Assembly (NCBI GenBank): GCA_902702965.1
Contig: CACRXP010000168.1
Coordinates: 800,682-864,681, forward strand
DNA length: 64,000 nt
From: Spirometra erinaceieuropaei
Lineage: Eukaryota > Platyhelminthes > Cestoda > Diphyllobothriidea > Diphyllobothriidae
Direction of reading: 5' to 3'
Below the pieces are notes generated by a model, which had not been told where the DNA came from, did no database searches, and worked only from the letters and a program-made list of their open reading frames with translations. Made by a program: the position numbers and the translations under genes. Every line of letters starts with the position of its first letter. Position 1 is the stretch's first letter. Shown piece after piece: positions 36,858 through 48,546 of the stretch.

Positions 36858-37112
36858 GGTAGTGCTAGTTTAATAGTTTCGGTTAGCGTCAGACTGCGAG
36901 TTTCAGGTTCTAGTCAGAGTAGGGATTTGGATTACGGTTTAGGATTACATTTAATGTTAAGGTTGGTGTCAAAGTTAATGTTGGACTTACGGTTGGAGTT
37001 AGGGTTTGGCTTAGAGTTAAATTTAGGGTAAGGATTTTGGTCAGGGTTGAGGTTAAACTTAGGGTTAGGGCTAGGGTTTGTGGTTAGTTTAGTGTTAGGT
37101 TAAATGTTAATT
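36858..37112 (+). repeat. Degenerate telomere-like (TTAGGG)n array
   Basis: About 250 bases made almost wholly of variants such as ggttag, ggttgg, ttaggat, agggtt and ggtttag. Exact TTAGGGTTAGGG occurs at 37059-37070, and further units flank it (tcagggttgaggtt, ctagggtttg). Flatworm telomeres are TTAGGG. The array is internal to the window and strongly decayed, so it is an interstitial relic. Confidence 0.8.
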
Positions 37113-40100
37113 TGAGAATTATAATGACGTCAAGTATTAGGTCACCTTTTGAGGCAACGGCTAGGTCTCCCGTTGGGTTTGGAATTTTGCTGCTCCGCGT
37201 TTCCCATCAACCATGTCTTTTGCAGGGATTGAATGTTTCCTTCAATCTCGCGGCTGATATGTCATACGTTAGGTTGCTTTTTTCGCTTTAGCCTCGACCA
37301 ATTTCCCACTAACGACTTCAGCATGCTCTTCTGGCTTATTTTACTTTCAGTACCCACATTGCAGTTAGACTTGGGACTAGGACAGCGTAGCCAACCCTTG
37401 CCTACATTTTCATTAAGGATTCCTTCGGTTGTGGTCCCTTTGAGGGACCGAAAACTCTTATAAGGAGAACTTAGCATGTTTGTCTAGTCAGATGTTCTAA
37501 AATTTCTTTGGGTACGCATTTCTCTTTTTGTTGGTATTTTCTTTGTGGCGCCGGACAAATGTCTGACAGGCGATGGGGGCCTTGTATACCACTGCGTTTC
37601 CATCACCAGTCAAAAATTTTTGTCCTAGTTTGACGATCAGCCTATTAATCTGCGCTCGTTTAGATGAAGCCTCATCATGACAAATCAGATATAAAGATGG
37701 AAATTCTGCCAAAATTCCTTGGCGTCTCCTTTTTGTTTTTTTACTCATATTTGCAAAAGCGGCTGGCACATCACTGGTCTATATAAACGCAGCTGATGCG
37801 GGCTGATTAGAATTGGCCTTTGACGGAAAATGACAGAAAGGTCGAAAGCAATTACCGTAACATACAGCCACAGTGAATAGCGAAGGAGAAAACTGCGGGA
37901 GAGTTGACCCCACATGAAGTAATAGGCGTGAAAACAAGTAAAACCGTTAATTACTGCATTAAGTCAGTCTGCACCGCTTTTTGATTTAGTTTCAGTTAGT
38001 GTGAGTCATTTTACAATCTCTGCCTATGTTGCGTCCTGTCTTGGTCAGTGTACAACACTAGCATCCTTATAAAGGCTTTTTTTAGCTTTTATGGCGTTGA
38101 AAGGCCCTGTTTGAATATATGTCTTGTATGAAACAAGTGCCTGAGTGAGCCTATGTTTCGCTCTCATATTGTCTTGGTTCCTGTCCAACGAATGTGAGTC
38201 TTGGTCGCATTCTGTTCTTCGGCTGAATCCTAAATGTCCGCAGTAGACTTAAAAAGGAACACAACTAAATCATGCAGCAGAAATAAATTCTACTTCCAAG
38301 CGTTCGGCTTTTTTAAAACTGCTGAAAATATTCCTAGTCGATAGGCTGTTTTAAGATAGATATTAAACGAAAAGTGGCTTACAAGGAAACGCCCTTTAAC
38401 GGCGGAAACATGCAGCTGTCGGCCGTTTTCAATGTGACTCAATAGGACCTACTCAAGTGAGTATGTTGCCAGAGGGTAAAGGGCGGTTATAAGTGAGAAT
38501 GCACCGGTCATCTGTTTGAAAGAATACTGCGCTATGTACAGCTATGTACAGTTATTTAGTGACTACGGTCTCCGATAAACAGAGACAATTCTATCTCTGA
38601 CTTAAAATAAGCCGGACATTAGTGAAAGAAATGCAATGGAGGTTTTGCGGAAACAACACTTTTCTGATATTCGAAAAGGTTTGAATGGATCCAATCAAGG
38701 CATTGACTGATTTCTCGAGACATGACGTTATAAAAGCTTTTGTTGAAACGACGTTTCTATTCGCGAAATCAGAGAACGCCTCTTTTTCTTGGTCAACTTG
38801 AACTTAAACGCAGAACAAATCGAGGATTTAAACCTTAACCTTATAAAAATTTATCGCTCCATGATATTTATTATGCAATTAACTAGCCTTCATCCAGCAC
38901 TTTAGACTAATTCGAGGGTGGATAATAAAACGATAGATAAACGGTAGTTTTTAAAAGCACCCTTGACATTTTATTCGCTCATTTGCCTAAAATAATTTTT
39001 ATTTTGCACTTTTTATTCCGTTGACTTGATATTTCACTTTTTCACCATTTTTACTTTTTTTTCAAAAATTAACGGAATTTCACCTTCGCTGGTGGTTTTA
39101 TGCAGCAAAATGAAGTTCATTTTAGACCACTTGCGTTAGTTGCTCACTTTGACCAGCTTTCGCATAATTAGGAATTCTCCATGAATGTAGGGGTCGGCAT
39201 TTTCCACTATAGAAAATAAGGGGACTTACACTCTCGACATCTTGCTTTTTCCACTGTAGTCGAAATGGCGACCTCAAACTTCACAACGGAGGCTTTGTCC
39301 CAAATCGACGTTGATTCGCCGTTAACTATGCGAATTATCGACATTTGTTGTTTTCTTAATACAGACTGTGCTGAACGTATGAGCACGTGGGTGCTGATTC
39401 GGGCAGTCTGCATAAACCAGGTTGCAGAGTCTTCAATGTGCACGTGTACATGGAAAAATAAAAAGAGTCTGCAATAAAAGTATGCATAATTTCATGTTTC
39501 GTCCTTTTGCTTGTCTATCGGCTAGAATATATTAACTCTTATCCTGAAATGCAGCAGAAAACGTGACTTGGACTATACAAGGCCTATCCTGCGAGTGTGC
39601 AATAAGGGGTATTTGTAATTTTCAGAAACTTTTGAAGCCTCAACCATTTTAATGTTAAAAGATACGGCCGAATTAAGGAGATGGGCAGTTAATCATAGCG
39701 GTTGCTTGAGCTTCCTAGTGCCTATTATCCGCCCTAAGAAAATAATTATTTCTTAGGAGAAAGTGAACAAGTCTTTTATGCATTCCCTTGCAAAACTTCT
39801 ACTTATATGCTTAGAACGTTAAATGACTGCAATCATAAACGTATGCGTAACAGATGATGATACACTAAAACCAAACATTCCCTAATAAAACAGGTCAAAT
39901 TTATTAATATGGATAAAATTACACTGCAGAACACTAAACTAATTTTAATGGCCGTTTAGTTTTTTGATTTATCCAGACTTCACCGGTATATTTTTGATTA
40001 TCGAAAAATTGACAAATTCAATTAACCCGTCTTATCTGCACATCGATACATTTTTGGAAAATAGTCATGCTTGTTTCATACTCTTTTGACTCAGTAATTT

Positions 40101-41090
40101 GAGAACATTATCGCCTAAATGAATACATATATCTTACTGGCAGCCAGTCGTGTGTTTGGTGGTATTTTGAAACTTTGAAATAATTATTCATGTAGCATCA
40201 TGTGTAGTTGTGTTTAATTCTTCTTATAAATTGATGAACATATCAATATCCATTGTAAATTTATCGGGCTTGCAGGAAAATATTCCAATTAAAAAGGGAA
40301 ATATAGAGTTCTCCCCTTAAGAAAAGCATACGTCCAGAAGATCAGAAACTCCCAGTCAGGTGTAAAATTATTAGAGGATTGACAAGGTTTCCAAGGCCTT
40401 AAATAATTTTTCTTCGTGATAAAGTCAAAAACCAAAAGCAGATTTAAGGCTTTTGGTCGGAATCTTCATGAGATATGTCATGTACTGTATCTACTGAAAG
40501 GAACAAACACATCAGGTAATTCCGTTTCCACAGAACCACAAACGTAACCGCCCAAAACTGAATAATAAGTAAAACATATTATGACTGCGTTTCCCCCGTT
40601 GGCATTTTCCGAAAATTAAACAATTCGATTGACGGCGATGGCACGCATTATTAATTAAGCCAGGGCCATTCTAAAAAGCCTTATATTGCGAGGTACGGCA
40701 CACCGATATACCACCTGTTCAAATAACATTTATCCATCTTGCCATGTTTGCGGCAATTTACAATTTTTAAAAAATTAACTGAGGACGTTTGATCAAATTT
40801 GTTGAGCTGACCTAATAGCTCTGCAGTCGACGGCGTCATTCTATGCTGATATCTGTACGGGGAACGCCAAATGCATCAACGGCATCCTCTCAACTCGAAT
40901 GTATCATGCTGCAATGCCATAATACCTGGAAATGAATCTGGGGCGTTTGTTAATCATATTTGTTCCTACCGCTCAGAGTTGTGCTTTTCACGCAGGCATG
41001 GTGTGGAAAGAGTCGAATTTAAACAAGAACTGAAAGTCTATAAGGAAAGGCTCAAACAGCCCAAATGTGACAACATGAAAGACTGCTAAC
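37113..41090. other. Intergenic sequence, no supported gene
   Basis: A basic 90-codon - strand frame at 37497-37769 and a 71-codon - strand frame at 37262-37477 are adjacent but unrecognised. The rest is AT-rich without partners. Confidence 0.35.
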
Positions 41091-41887
41091 TGGCGACAGA
41101 TGGAGTATGGAGAAACTGCTGCTTATAAAAGGCCGTGCGCACTGCCCCGTTTGTTCTAAACTGAGGACAGTGAGACACTCAATCCATGGTCAAAATGTTG
41201 GTCTTATATGCATTTTATGGGGGCTATCATCTCCACTTCTAGTTTTCACGTCAAAAACGAAATGCCATCATCATTGCTACATTTGCCAACGACAAAAACG
41301 CAAATTAACCAAATTGCCTTCGCTACCCTCAAATCCAGATGAAGGCAAACATATTTTCCTTCATTGGAGGTTGGTTTACTGGTAACCATCTGAAGATGGC
41401 ACCCAATAAATCTGCCTAACCAAAGCATCCTGTCTTAAGGGACAGGTGGTAATAGGGGTTTAATGGGTGGTGGCTGGTCGAGATGTAAGATAATAGCCGT
41501 CGGGAAGCCTTATTTGAACAGGTGAATGATCGAATTTGGCCAGCTCTCCATTCCTTTATTACAAAATGGGTCGCCAAAGGCAGTTTAGTGGTAACTGACG
41601 AGTGGAAGGCGTATAATCATCTTCCCTCAGAAGGTTATCTACATTGGTCTGTTAACTACTCAAAGAACTTCAAGGATCCTACCACCGGACGGCACAGCAA
41701 TGACATTGAGGCATACTGAAATAACCTGAAAAGGAAACACCACGAGGGAGGCCCTGTATGTGGTCGAGCTGTGTGGGCTCACGTAGACGAAGTACAGTAT
41801 CGTCTTTGAATGGGCCTCAATGCCATATCTTTGACAAATGCCTGGGAACTGTTTCTGTCTCATGATGTGCAGACTTATCCTATTTAA
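41091..41887 (+). pseudogene. Merlin (IS1016/ISXO2-like) DDE transposase relic
   Basis: The C-terminal half is clear on the + strand. DNSRREALFEQVNDRIWPAL (from about 41491) leads to SLVVTDEWKAYNHLPSEGY (41585-41640), VNYSKNFKDP, then NDIEAY-stop-NNLKRK (about 41700-41735) and MGLNAMS near 41810, ending TAA at 41885-41887. TDEW and NDIE carry the expected second Asp and the Glu of the DDE triad. Stops replace the conserved Trp in EAYWNNLKRK (TGA at 41717-41719) and again before MGLN. Upstream, about 41107-41300 reads CPVCSKLRTVRHSI and fits the Merlin N-terminal zinc ribbon, but several frameshifts intervene and the first Asp is not identified. No terminal inverted repeats were found. Confidence 0.78.
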
Positions 41888-44800
41888 AAGTGATTTTGTA
41901 TTGTAATAAACTGCCATAATGCGAATGTATGCCGTATATTCAGGTGTACGTGTGTAACGATGGGGAAGGTTGGGTAACAGCGGCCATCGTTCATGTAACC
42001 TCCTGCGATGTTCGTTCGGCCAGCCCATGTTAGGTCTTCGCGGAAAGTCCAAATAGTACGTGAAAGTAGGCCTGCAACCGCTGATATAGCCTGAAGGCGT
42101 TTGAGTCCACTGTTAAAGGTAATGTTTCTAGGTAACGGAATTTTTGGGTGCCATCTCCCGATTGTTACCTGTTTACTTAGTAAAAAAACTAACTATGCAG
42201 TTACGTTTAAACCACACAATACGTGTCTAACGCTGGCCGCTCACTGAACACGCAGCTGCCTCTTGAACTCTGCAGAGTTTCGGTATGAACTGACACAATC
42301 GTTTGCGAGATTCCACGTACGCCGTTGACTCTCAAGCAATTGTGATAGCATTTTCGGGCGAAGATCGACACTACTTGTTGTTCAGGGATTTTCATCCTTT
42401 AATAACCCTCTTAGATCACAGCACATCAACGTATGCTTTTTTGCTAAAAACACTAAGATAAATTGAAGTGAAGTTACCATAACGCTCTTTGAAATCTTGC
42501 AGGCCAATGCTTGTTTCACCTAAATCAGGTGCGTTAGGACATAAGGAAACACACTGTCCTCAAAAAAGTATTTTTTTCCTTGATAACACCGTCAAATAAA
42601 CCTTTGCTCTAACGCTTCCGTAATTTGCTGGAATACACAAATGTTTCCTAGGCGACCACAAAAGGCCTGCAGTGAAGCGGTTATTTATTAAGGACAGGCA
42701 CTTGATAAAGCACTTTTGCCTTCTATTTTCTGCTTATAGTCAATTAATAAACACAGCAGACCCATCTTTGAGAAAGGATGCAACATCTGGATTTCCATAT
42801 AATCCCTTCGTAAAGAATGCCATGTTTCCAAAAGTAGGTTTGGGTTGTTTTTTGAATGAGATTGGGTGTGCACATTTCTTCCTTCTTCTGCTGACTTTAC
42901 TCCAATAGAGCGCGAAGTCGTGGATATGAATCAGAGAAAGATCCTGCTAGAATACTCAAGGAGACAGCGTACTGAGGGTTTATCAATTAGTTAAGAGTAT
43001 TCCCAGGGCAGGCGTACGTTGGAGCAGTCCATTTTTCTCTACACATATGGCATAAACCGAAAGAGGACACCTGTCAGCTAAGAATGGTGATGGTGTATTT
43101 CAAGAATTGTCTTTGAAGTTTTGGTAGACCCATAGGGGAGAATGTATCATTTATACAGCTGTTTAAAGGAAATAAAAGTCAACTATTATTTACAGATATT
43201 TTACGGTCGAACCCAGACGTAATACTCTCCATCATCGGGAATAACCATGTAACAATTTTGCTTAAGAAATGTTAGCTATATGCAAAGAAAATGGCATGTC
43301 CACGAGTTCGACTGTTAGGTCTGTTCCGATTTTATTTTCGGTGTTCGACCTCTCGGCGTGTGACTTCTTAGGTGCGTTTAAACGATGGTCAAGTCTGCAA
43401 ACGCATGCGAAATTCTCTTTACCTTAGCGAGAAGCATCCTACCTCAGGTCGCAAGTGTAAAGACGAAACAAACTCATTGAACACTATTTTTGAGGTCGTA
43501 ACAAAACATTGATTATTTGGCCGTCTGCCATATTTCATATTGTTCAGATTCTTGATAAGTATCCAACTGGCGAGTATACGCGATAACGCCTTAGACACTG
43601 CCCTGTCCATAATGGCATATTTACTCGGTTGTTTAAATATACACGTCCTATTCCCTTCTACGAAACAACTGCATTCTGGCTCGACCCCGAGTGGCCTTTG
43701 CTTAATTGCGAAGGGCAATTAGGTAGTGCTTACCAGCAAAGGTGTTAACACTGAAAAGACAATTTCAGGCTTAGAAGGGTAGAAGGATACAATACTAGAA
43801 GCATCGGTATTAGCCAAAAGCCCATGCACACGTGTTCCGCCGATATTCTGTCACTGCATGGCAGAAGGCGTGTACTGGCTTCCAGCCAATACCTGTGCTG
43901 CTAGTATGGCATCCTCCTACTCCAAAATATACTACTAGCCGCCTGCCGGCAGTTAATGAATATTACGCGGTTATCCCGCCAAGGGTGACGGACTTTGATC
44001 CGAATATTCACCCATCAAATTTCGGTCTGCGTCTATAGAACCTAGAATATACTGTTATACTCCAAGTTCGCAGCTAATTTCTGAGGAAAATGAAAAGCAA
44101 TAACCCTCATCTATTAGTTTTAGATGAAGATGCAAAAATGACACCGTTTTAATCTTAACAATCGGCTTTATATGCGGGATTTTAATCCATACTAATGTGA
44201 TTACTGAAGAAAAGGCCAACTATTTACATATAATCTTGAGGTTTCTTTTAAAAAAACCACGGCGAATATCTCGACGAAAGGCGAAAAAATAACTATAATT
44301 CGGTTGTTTTGACTCGGACAACTTAGATTAAGACAATGAAAGCAAGACGCTGTCAAGTCCAGTTGCAAAGTAACTCCTAGGTCCTGGCCACATTGCTGTG
44401 ATCAAAATCATACTTAAAGCTCTCATATGAACAAAGCGGGCTCCCGGAGACCCTCGACATGTGAAAGTCTAAATTACGGCTCTGCAAATAGATTGATATC
44501 TTGATTAGTTTACCGTAGCACTGAAAGGAGGTTTTGCTGACTGGCATTAAGTCAGTCACCGAGGCAGGGATCAATCGCAGGTTCATTAGAAGTTATACAA
44601 TTTTTTATAAACGCATAAAAATCAAAATCAGCTAGCTGAACAGCCACTGTACTGGGGTGGGATTTAACAGTATTCCAGAAACCCATCATAAAATACAAGT
44701 GTCAACAAATGTTAAGGCATTCGTAACTTCATGTAGAACGTAGAACACATGCGTTCTTGAACGGAAACAGAAGACCTCAGGTGTCAGTGTGTAATCGGTG

Positions 44801-47800
44801 CTTAGTAGGGAAAAAGAATAGAAGCACCTGATAACGACGACCTATATCTCGGATCATGCCCTGTTACCAGTTCGTGCCATTATACATGTGTTCATATGGC
44901 CCTATCGGCAGTCTTCCTGTGTGGTGTGGACAACTGGTGGCTTCTGCAAATTGCTCGTTTATGTTCGCATACCCGAGAACTGAGTCACCATCTATCCTGC
45001 CTGTGAAGTTTGCAGGAGTGGTTGGGACACAACATATGATTAACCGCAGCCTACTTTCCACTTTTATCCCATTAACGTCTCGTCTATAGGACTTTAATAC
45101 GAATGGTTGATCCCGGCCAACCGACTCGTTAGACACAATTTTATGGGGCAGTATGTTGCATCGTATGCACAACAGCCGAATGACCGAAATGTGGGTGGTT
45201 GCTTCTCATCTGCTCCACATGCAGGCATTAAAAGTTAATGGTCTCGTATGTCGTTGCTTTGTATGGGACTTTACGCACAAGTGTAGTAGTGGACGTGACA
45301 CCCTAGGATCCGTATGACTTTGTCGCCTTACTGTTCATTGGACTGTCCGGCTGAGAGAATTCTGAGGAGGGGCAACTACCGCTATCTTGCTAGCTTGCTT
45401 TTGAAATATGCAAAACCGGGAAAATCAGGGAATATGCTCTGCTTAGTGTCAATGGATTCAACTTTAATGTGCGAGTCTCATAAAAAGGTCCCACATTAGC
45501 TTCTACGATCTTCTGCGAGACTCACAGGACACTTCCCGCAGATTTAGTGGAGAATGAGAAATAAACAGCGTGTGTGTGTGCCCACTTCATCTGGTAGTAC
45601 TTTCAATCACTGAATGTAAATAACTCAGCGAGACATTCGGTCTTAGCGGTGATGGTTAGCTCTGCCAGGGAGTTCTCTAGGCATCTACCTCACATATGCA
45701 CCTTCAAAGAATAGTGGACCGACGTTTCACAAAGTCTTGCCGCAGAATAACCACTTCTAGGGCCATGCGGTGCCGGAAACTAAATAATAGTGGCGAGGCA
45801 CCGATCAAACAAAAATGTTTTTTTCTGCAAGCAGACTCGTGCCCGGCACTCAACAGGGTTTCCTCAGTGCCTTGGCAGGATGACATCCAGCACCTCGCCT
45901 GCACCGTATCCCTGAAAATCACCATGACTGTGCAAAGCTTAGACCGTGGAATCTGGGGTCAAGAAAAATTAACACTGGTCCTAAAGAAAGAAGGAATAGG
46001 GGATACGCGTTATTTTTAAATTGGCACAAATGACCTCACATATTTTTAACAGGGTCTACATTTACAAATTATATAAAAGCATGTAGATTTACCTAAAAAT
46101 AAACATGAAAGTACAGTTCAAATATCAATTTTTGTATTTCGCCTTTCTAAACACGTAAGGTAGTTAACTTAAGATGGCAATAAAGAATGCTGATATGCCG
46201 ATGTAGGTAATAGGTATGCTGGACACCGCAACGCATAGGGGGGGGGGACTCAAAAAAATAGTTCAGAAAGAAATGGATGGATATCAGCATCGGAAATTTC
46301 CGTCAGCTAATTGTTTGACCATCGTGAACTTTCCTAGTAAAATAATCGGAAAAAAAACCTTGAGAGCAGAAAGGAGCATCCGTTCTGAAATAAACATGCA
46401 TTTTTAAAGAAAGGCAGAAAAATCAATCAGAGGAAAATGCGCGCGTCTATATATTTTTAGACTAGGGGTTGAGGTCTGTGATAGGAAGATAAACGACAAA
46501 CATAATTAAGGAATTTGCGAATTCTAAGGAAAGTTCTTTCAGTATAAGGAGAGAAGGAGAGATTTAAGGATATGATACCACCAGCGTGCGGAAAAGGGGA
46601 TCTTCCACCAGGAACAGTGTCCTAAAATACAGGAATAGGAGAGGCTCGCAGTCGAAACATACGATGGACTGATGTGTGGTTGTCGGGTGGGAGACCAGTC
46701 TCCAAAGTCCATGCAGAGATTTGATCCAAGCCAAATGATTTCACTTTTCAAGCGGACAACTAACGGTTATATCGTCACTTGGCAAGCTCAGCTCATAATG
46801 GGGAGGGGAGAAGTGACGGCGGGATAAAATTGAACCTTCGAACGACTGCCTTATTGGGTCGATCCAAAGTAGGCCTCCAATAGGGCCTTCCCTCGTGGAT
46901 CGAAAGGCACAGATCAGTAGACTGTCGATGTGGGCTGACAGTCCACAAACGTAGACGCCTACGACAGTGCAGCTGCTGCTTCCTCTCTGCTTTCTTCCTT
47001 TGTGAACTGAATGCCCTTGAAAATATTGTAAAGACGTTTGTGGAAGCACGTTAATCCATAAACGTTTAATCAATGTGCCGGCGACAAGATGTGGTTATGT
47101 GAGTATCAGAAGTGTATTTACCCATGTTCCTGGGAGCCATTTCCGCGTCTTAGAAGCCCGCCGCCAATCCCTTCATCTAATTGGCCCGTCAAGCTATTGA
47201 AGGTGGGAGTAAGGCATTGACGGAACTTAGGAAGATTATACTGCGAACTTGAAGTATCTTGTATTTGTTTTTAAGTCATATGCGCTAAGAAGATACGGTA
47301 GATGAGGATGGGGAAACTACGTCGGCTATTTTTTGGTCAGTTGAAAGTGCCGGAAGAATGGAGATCTCTGTACACCACCGAAAGAAGTCCTTTCTCCGAA
47401 CATATAGTTGATTAGATTTCAAGTAGAACTTATTTGCTGCGAAACAGTTGCTCAAAGGCTTTAGCCATGCATTTTTGGTCACCCACGGAGCATGGACAAG
47501 GTTTCGTTAGTTGGGTGTTCCTGGGGACCGAAATTTAAAAAATACTTCTCTCTGGTTAGAGAAAATATTTACCATAACAGGTGACGTAATAGGGCAGTGA
47601 CGTTCGCCCGCTAACATGGGCTCAGAAAACAGTTTGTCTGGAGAAGGACTTAATTAAAGTGTGTGTTCTTACCCACGGTCTTCATCACTTTGAAGCATTC
47701 ATCACTGGTGTTCTTAATTATAAATAAACAGTTGGCATAATATCACTCTAGCTTTTTAGAGTGGGTGGAGATATGCCTTGAAAATCTTCCTTCTAGTTTT

Positions 47801-48445
47801 CTCAGGTGCTTAAAAAATGTCTCGTTTATTTTATTGACAAGGATCGGGCGAAGACCTTCAAGCATTTGCGGCATGCAATAATACCTACTATACTTATTCA
47901 AATTGATTTAGGTCCGTCTGTTGCAAACGGCCTAGTGCATTATCTACAATGACCTCAGCTCAAAGGGTTGAGAAACGATCGATGTAGACAATCTGGTGGA
48001 CTGTCTACAATCGCAAAAAAGATATCCTAACTCCCTATATTTATGAAGAAAGATCCAAAGCCACTTCGTGCAAAACCCATCGGCCTATGACGTACTGATG
48101 ATCGGTGACGACGGTAAAACAGCTGTCTGTGTCTAGCGTGTTGCACTCTTAAGGAGCTGTCTGTATAGTCCTTTGATATAAGCATTTCATGAAACGCAGA
48201 ATTAATAATTAAATACTCGTTAGCGAGATATACATTATGCTGAATTGTCTGGACACTTGACAACTATAACGGTTAAAGTTATTTCCGAATAATCGTCAGA
48301 TCATATTACATTTCTTGATGCCGCGCGCCTGCAGGATTTAATTTTTTTGCCAAGAATATTCCGCCATCTCACCCCTTCAGTGGCCCGGTCGGGAATAGTG
48401 CACGGCTGCTCCATCGTTCAAAGGCTGTGTTGGCAGGCTGTGCTC
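41888..48445. other. Intergenic sequence upstream of gene B, no supported gene
   Basis: Includes a G9 run near 46231-46239. Frames such as 44864-45172 (-), 45696-46019 (+) and 46741-47073 (-) are open for 100 or more codons but show no family features. Confidence 0.35.
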
Positions 48446-48505
48446 GCATCTGATTGGCCCTTCAGGAGACAACGCTCGCTGACTGGTTCTGCGAGAATCA
48501 TAAAG
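48446..48505 (+). promoter_or_regulatory. Core promoter of gene B: shared 17-base block and weak TATA-like site
   Basis: GCATCTGATTGGCCCTT at 48446-48462 matches the gene A block at 16 of 17 bases. A weaker TATA-like CATAAAG lies at 48499-48505, 48 bases before the ATG. The block sits 101 bases before the ATG here and 81 bases before it in gene A. The rest of the two upstream regions looks unrelated. Confidence 0.55.
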
Positions 48506-48546
48506 ACAGAAGACAACAGACAAACCTGCCGACATCGAGTTACACC

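Noticed and set aside
36858..37112. True chromosome end
   Set aside because: The array is degenerate and has ordinary sequence on both sides.
37262..37769. Two adjacent basic - strand frames (71 and 90 codons)
   Set aside because: Possibly a repeat-derived ORF, but no motif or second copy was found to support it.
46741..47073. 110-codon - strand frame
   Set aside because: Unrecognised and without any linked exon or conserved partner in the window.
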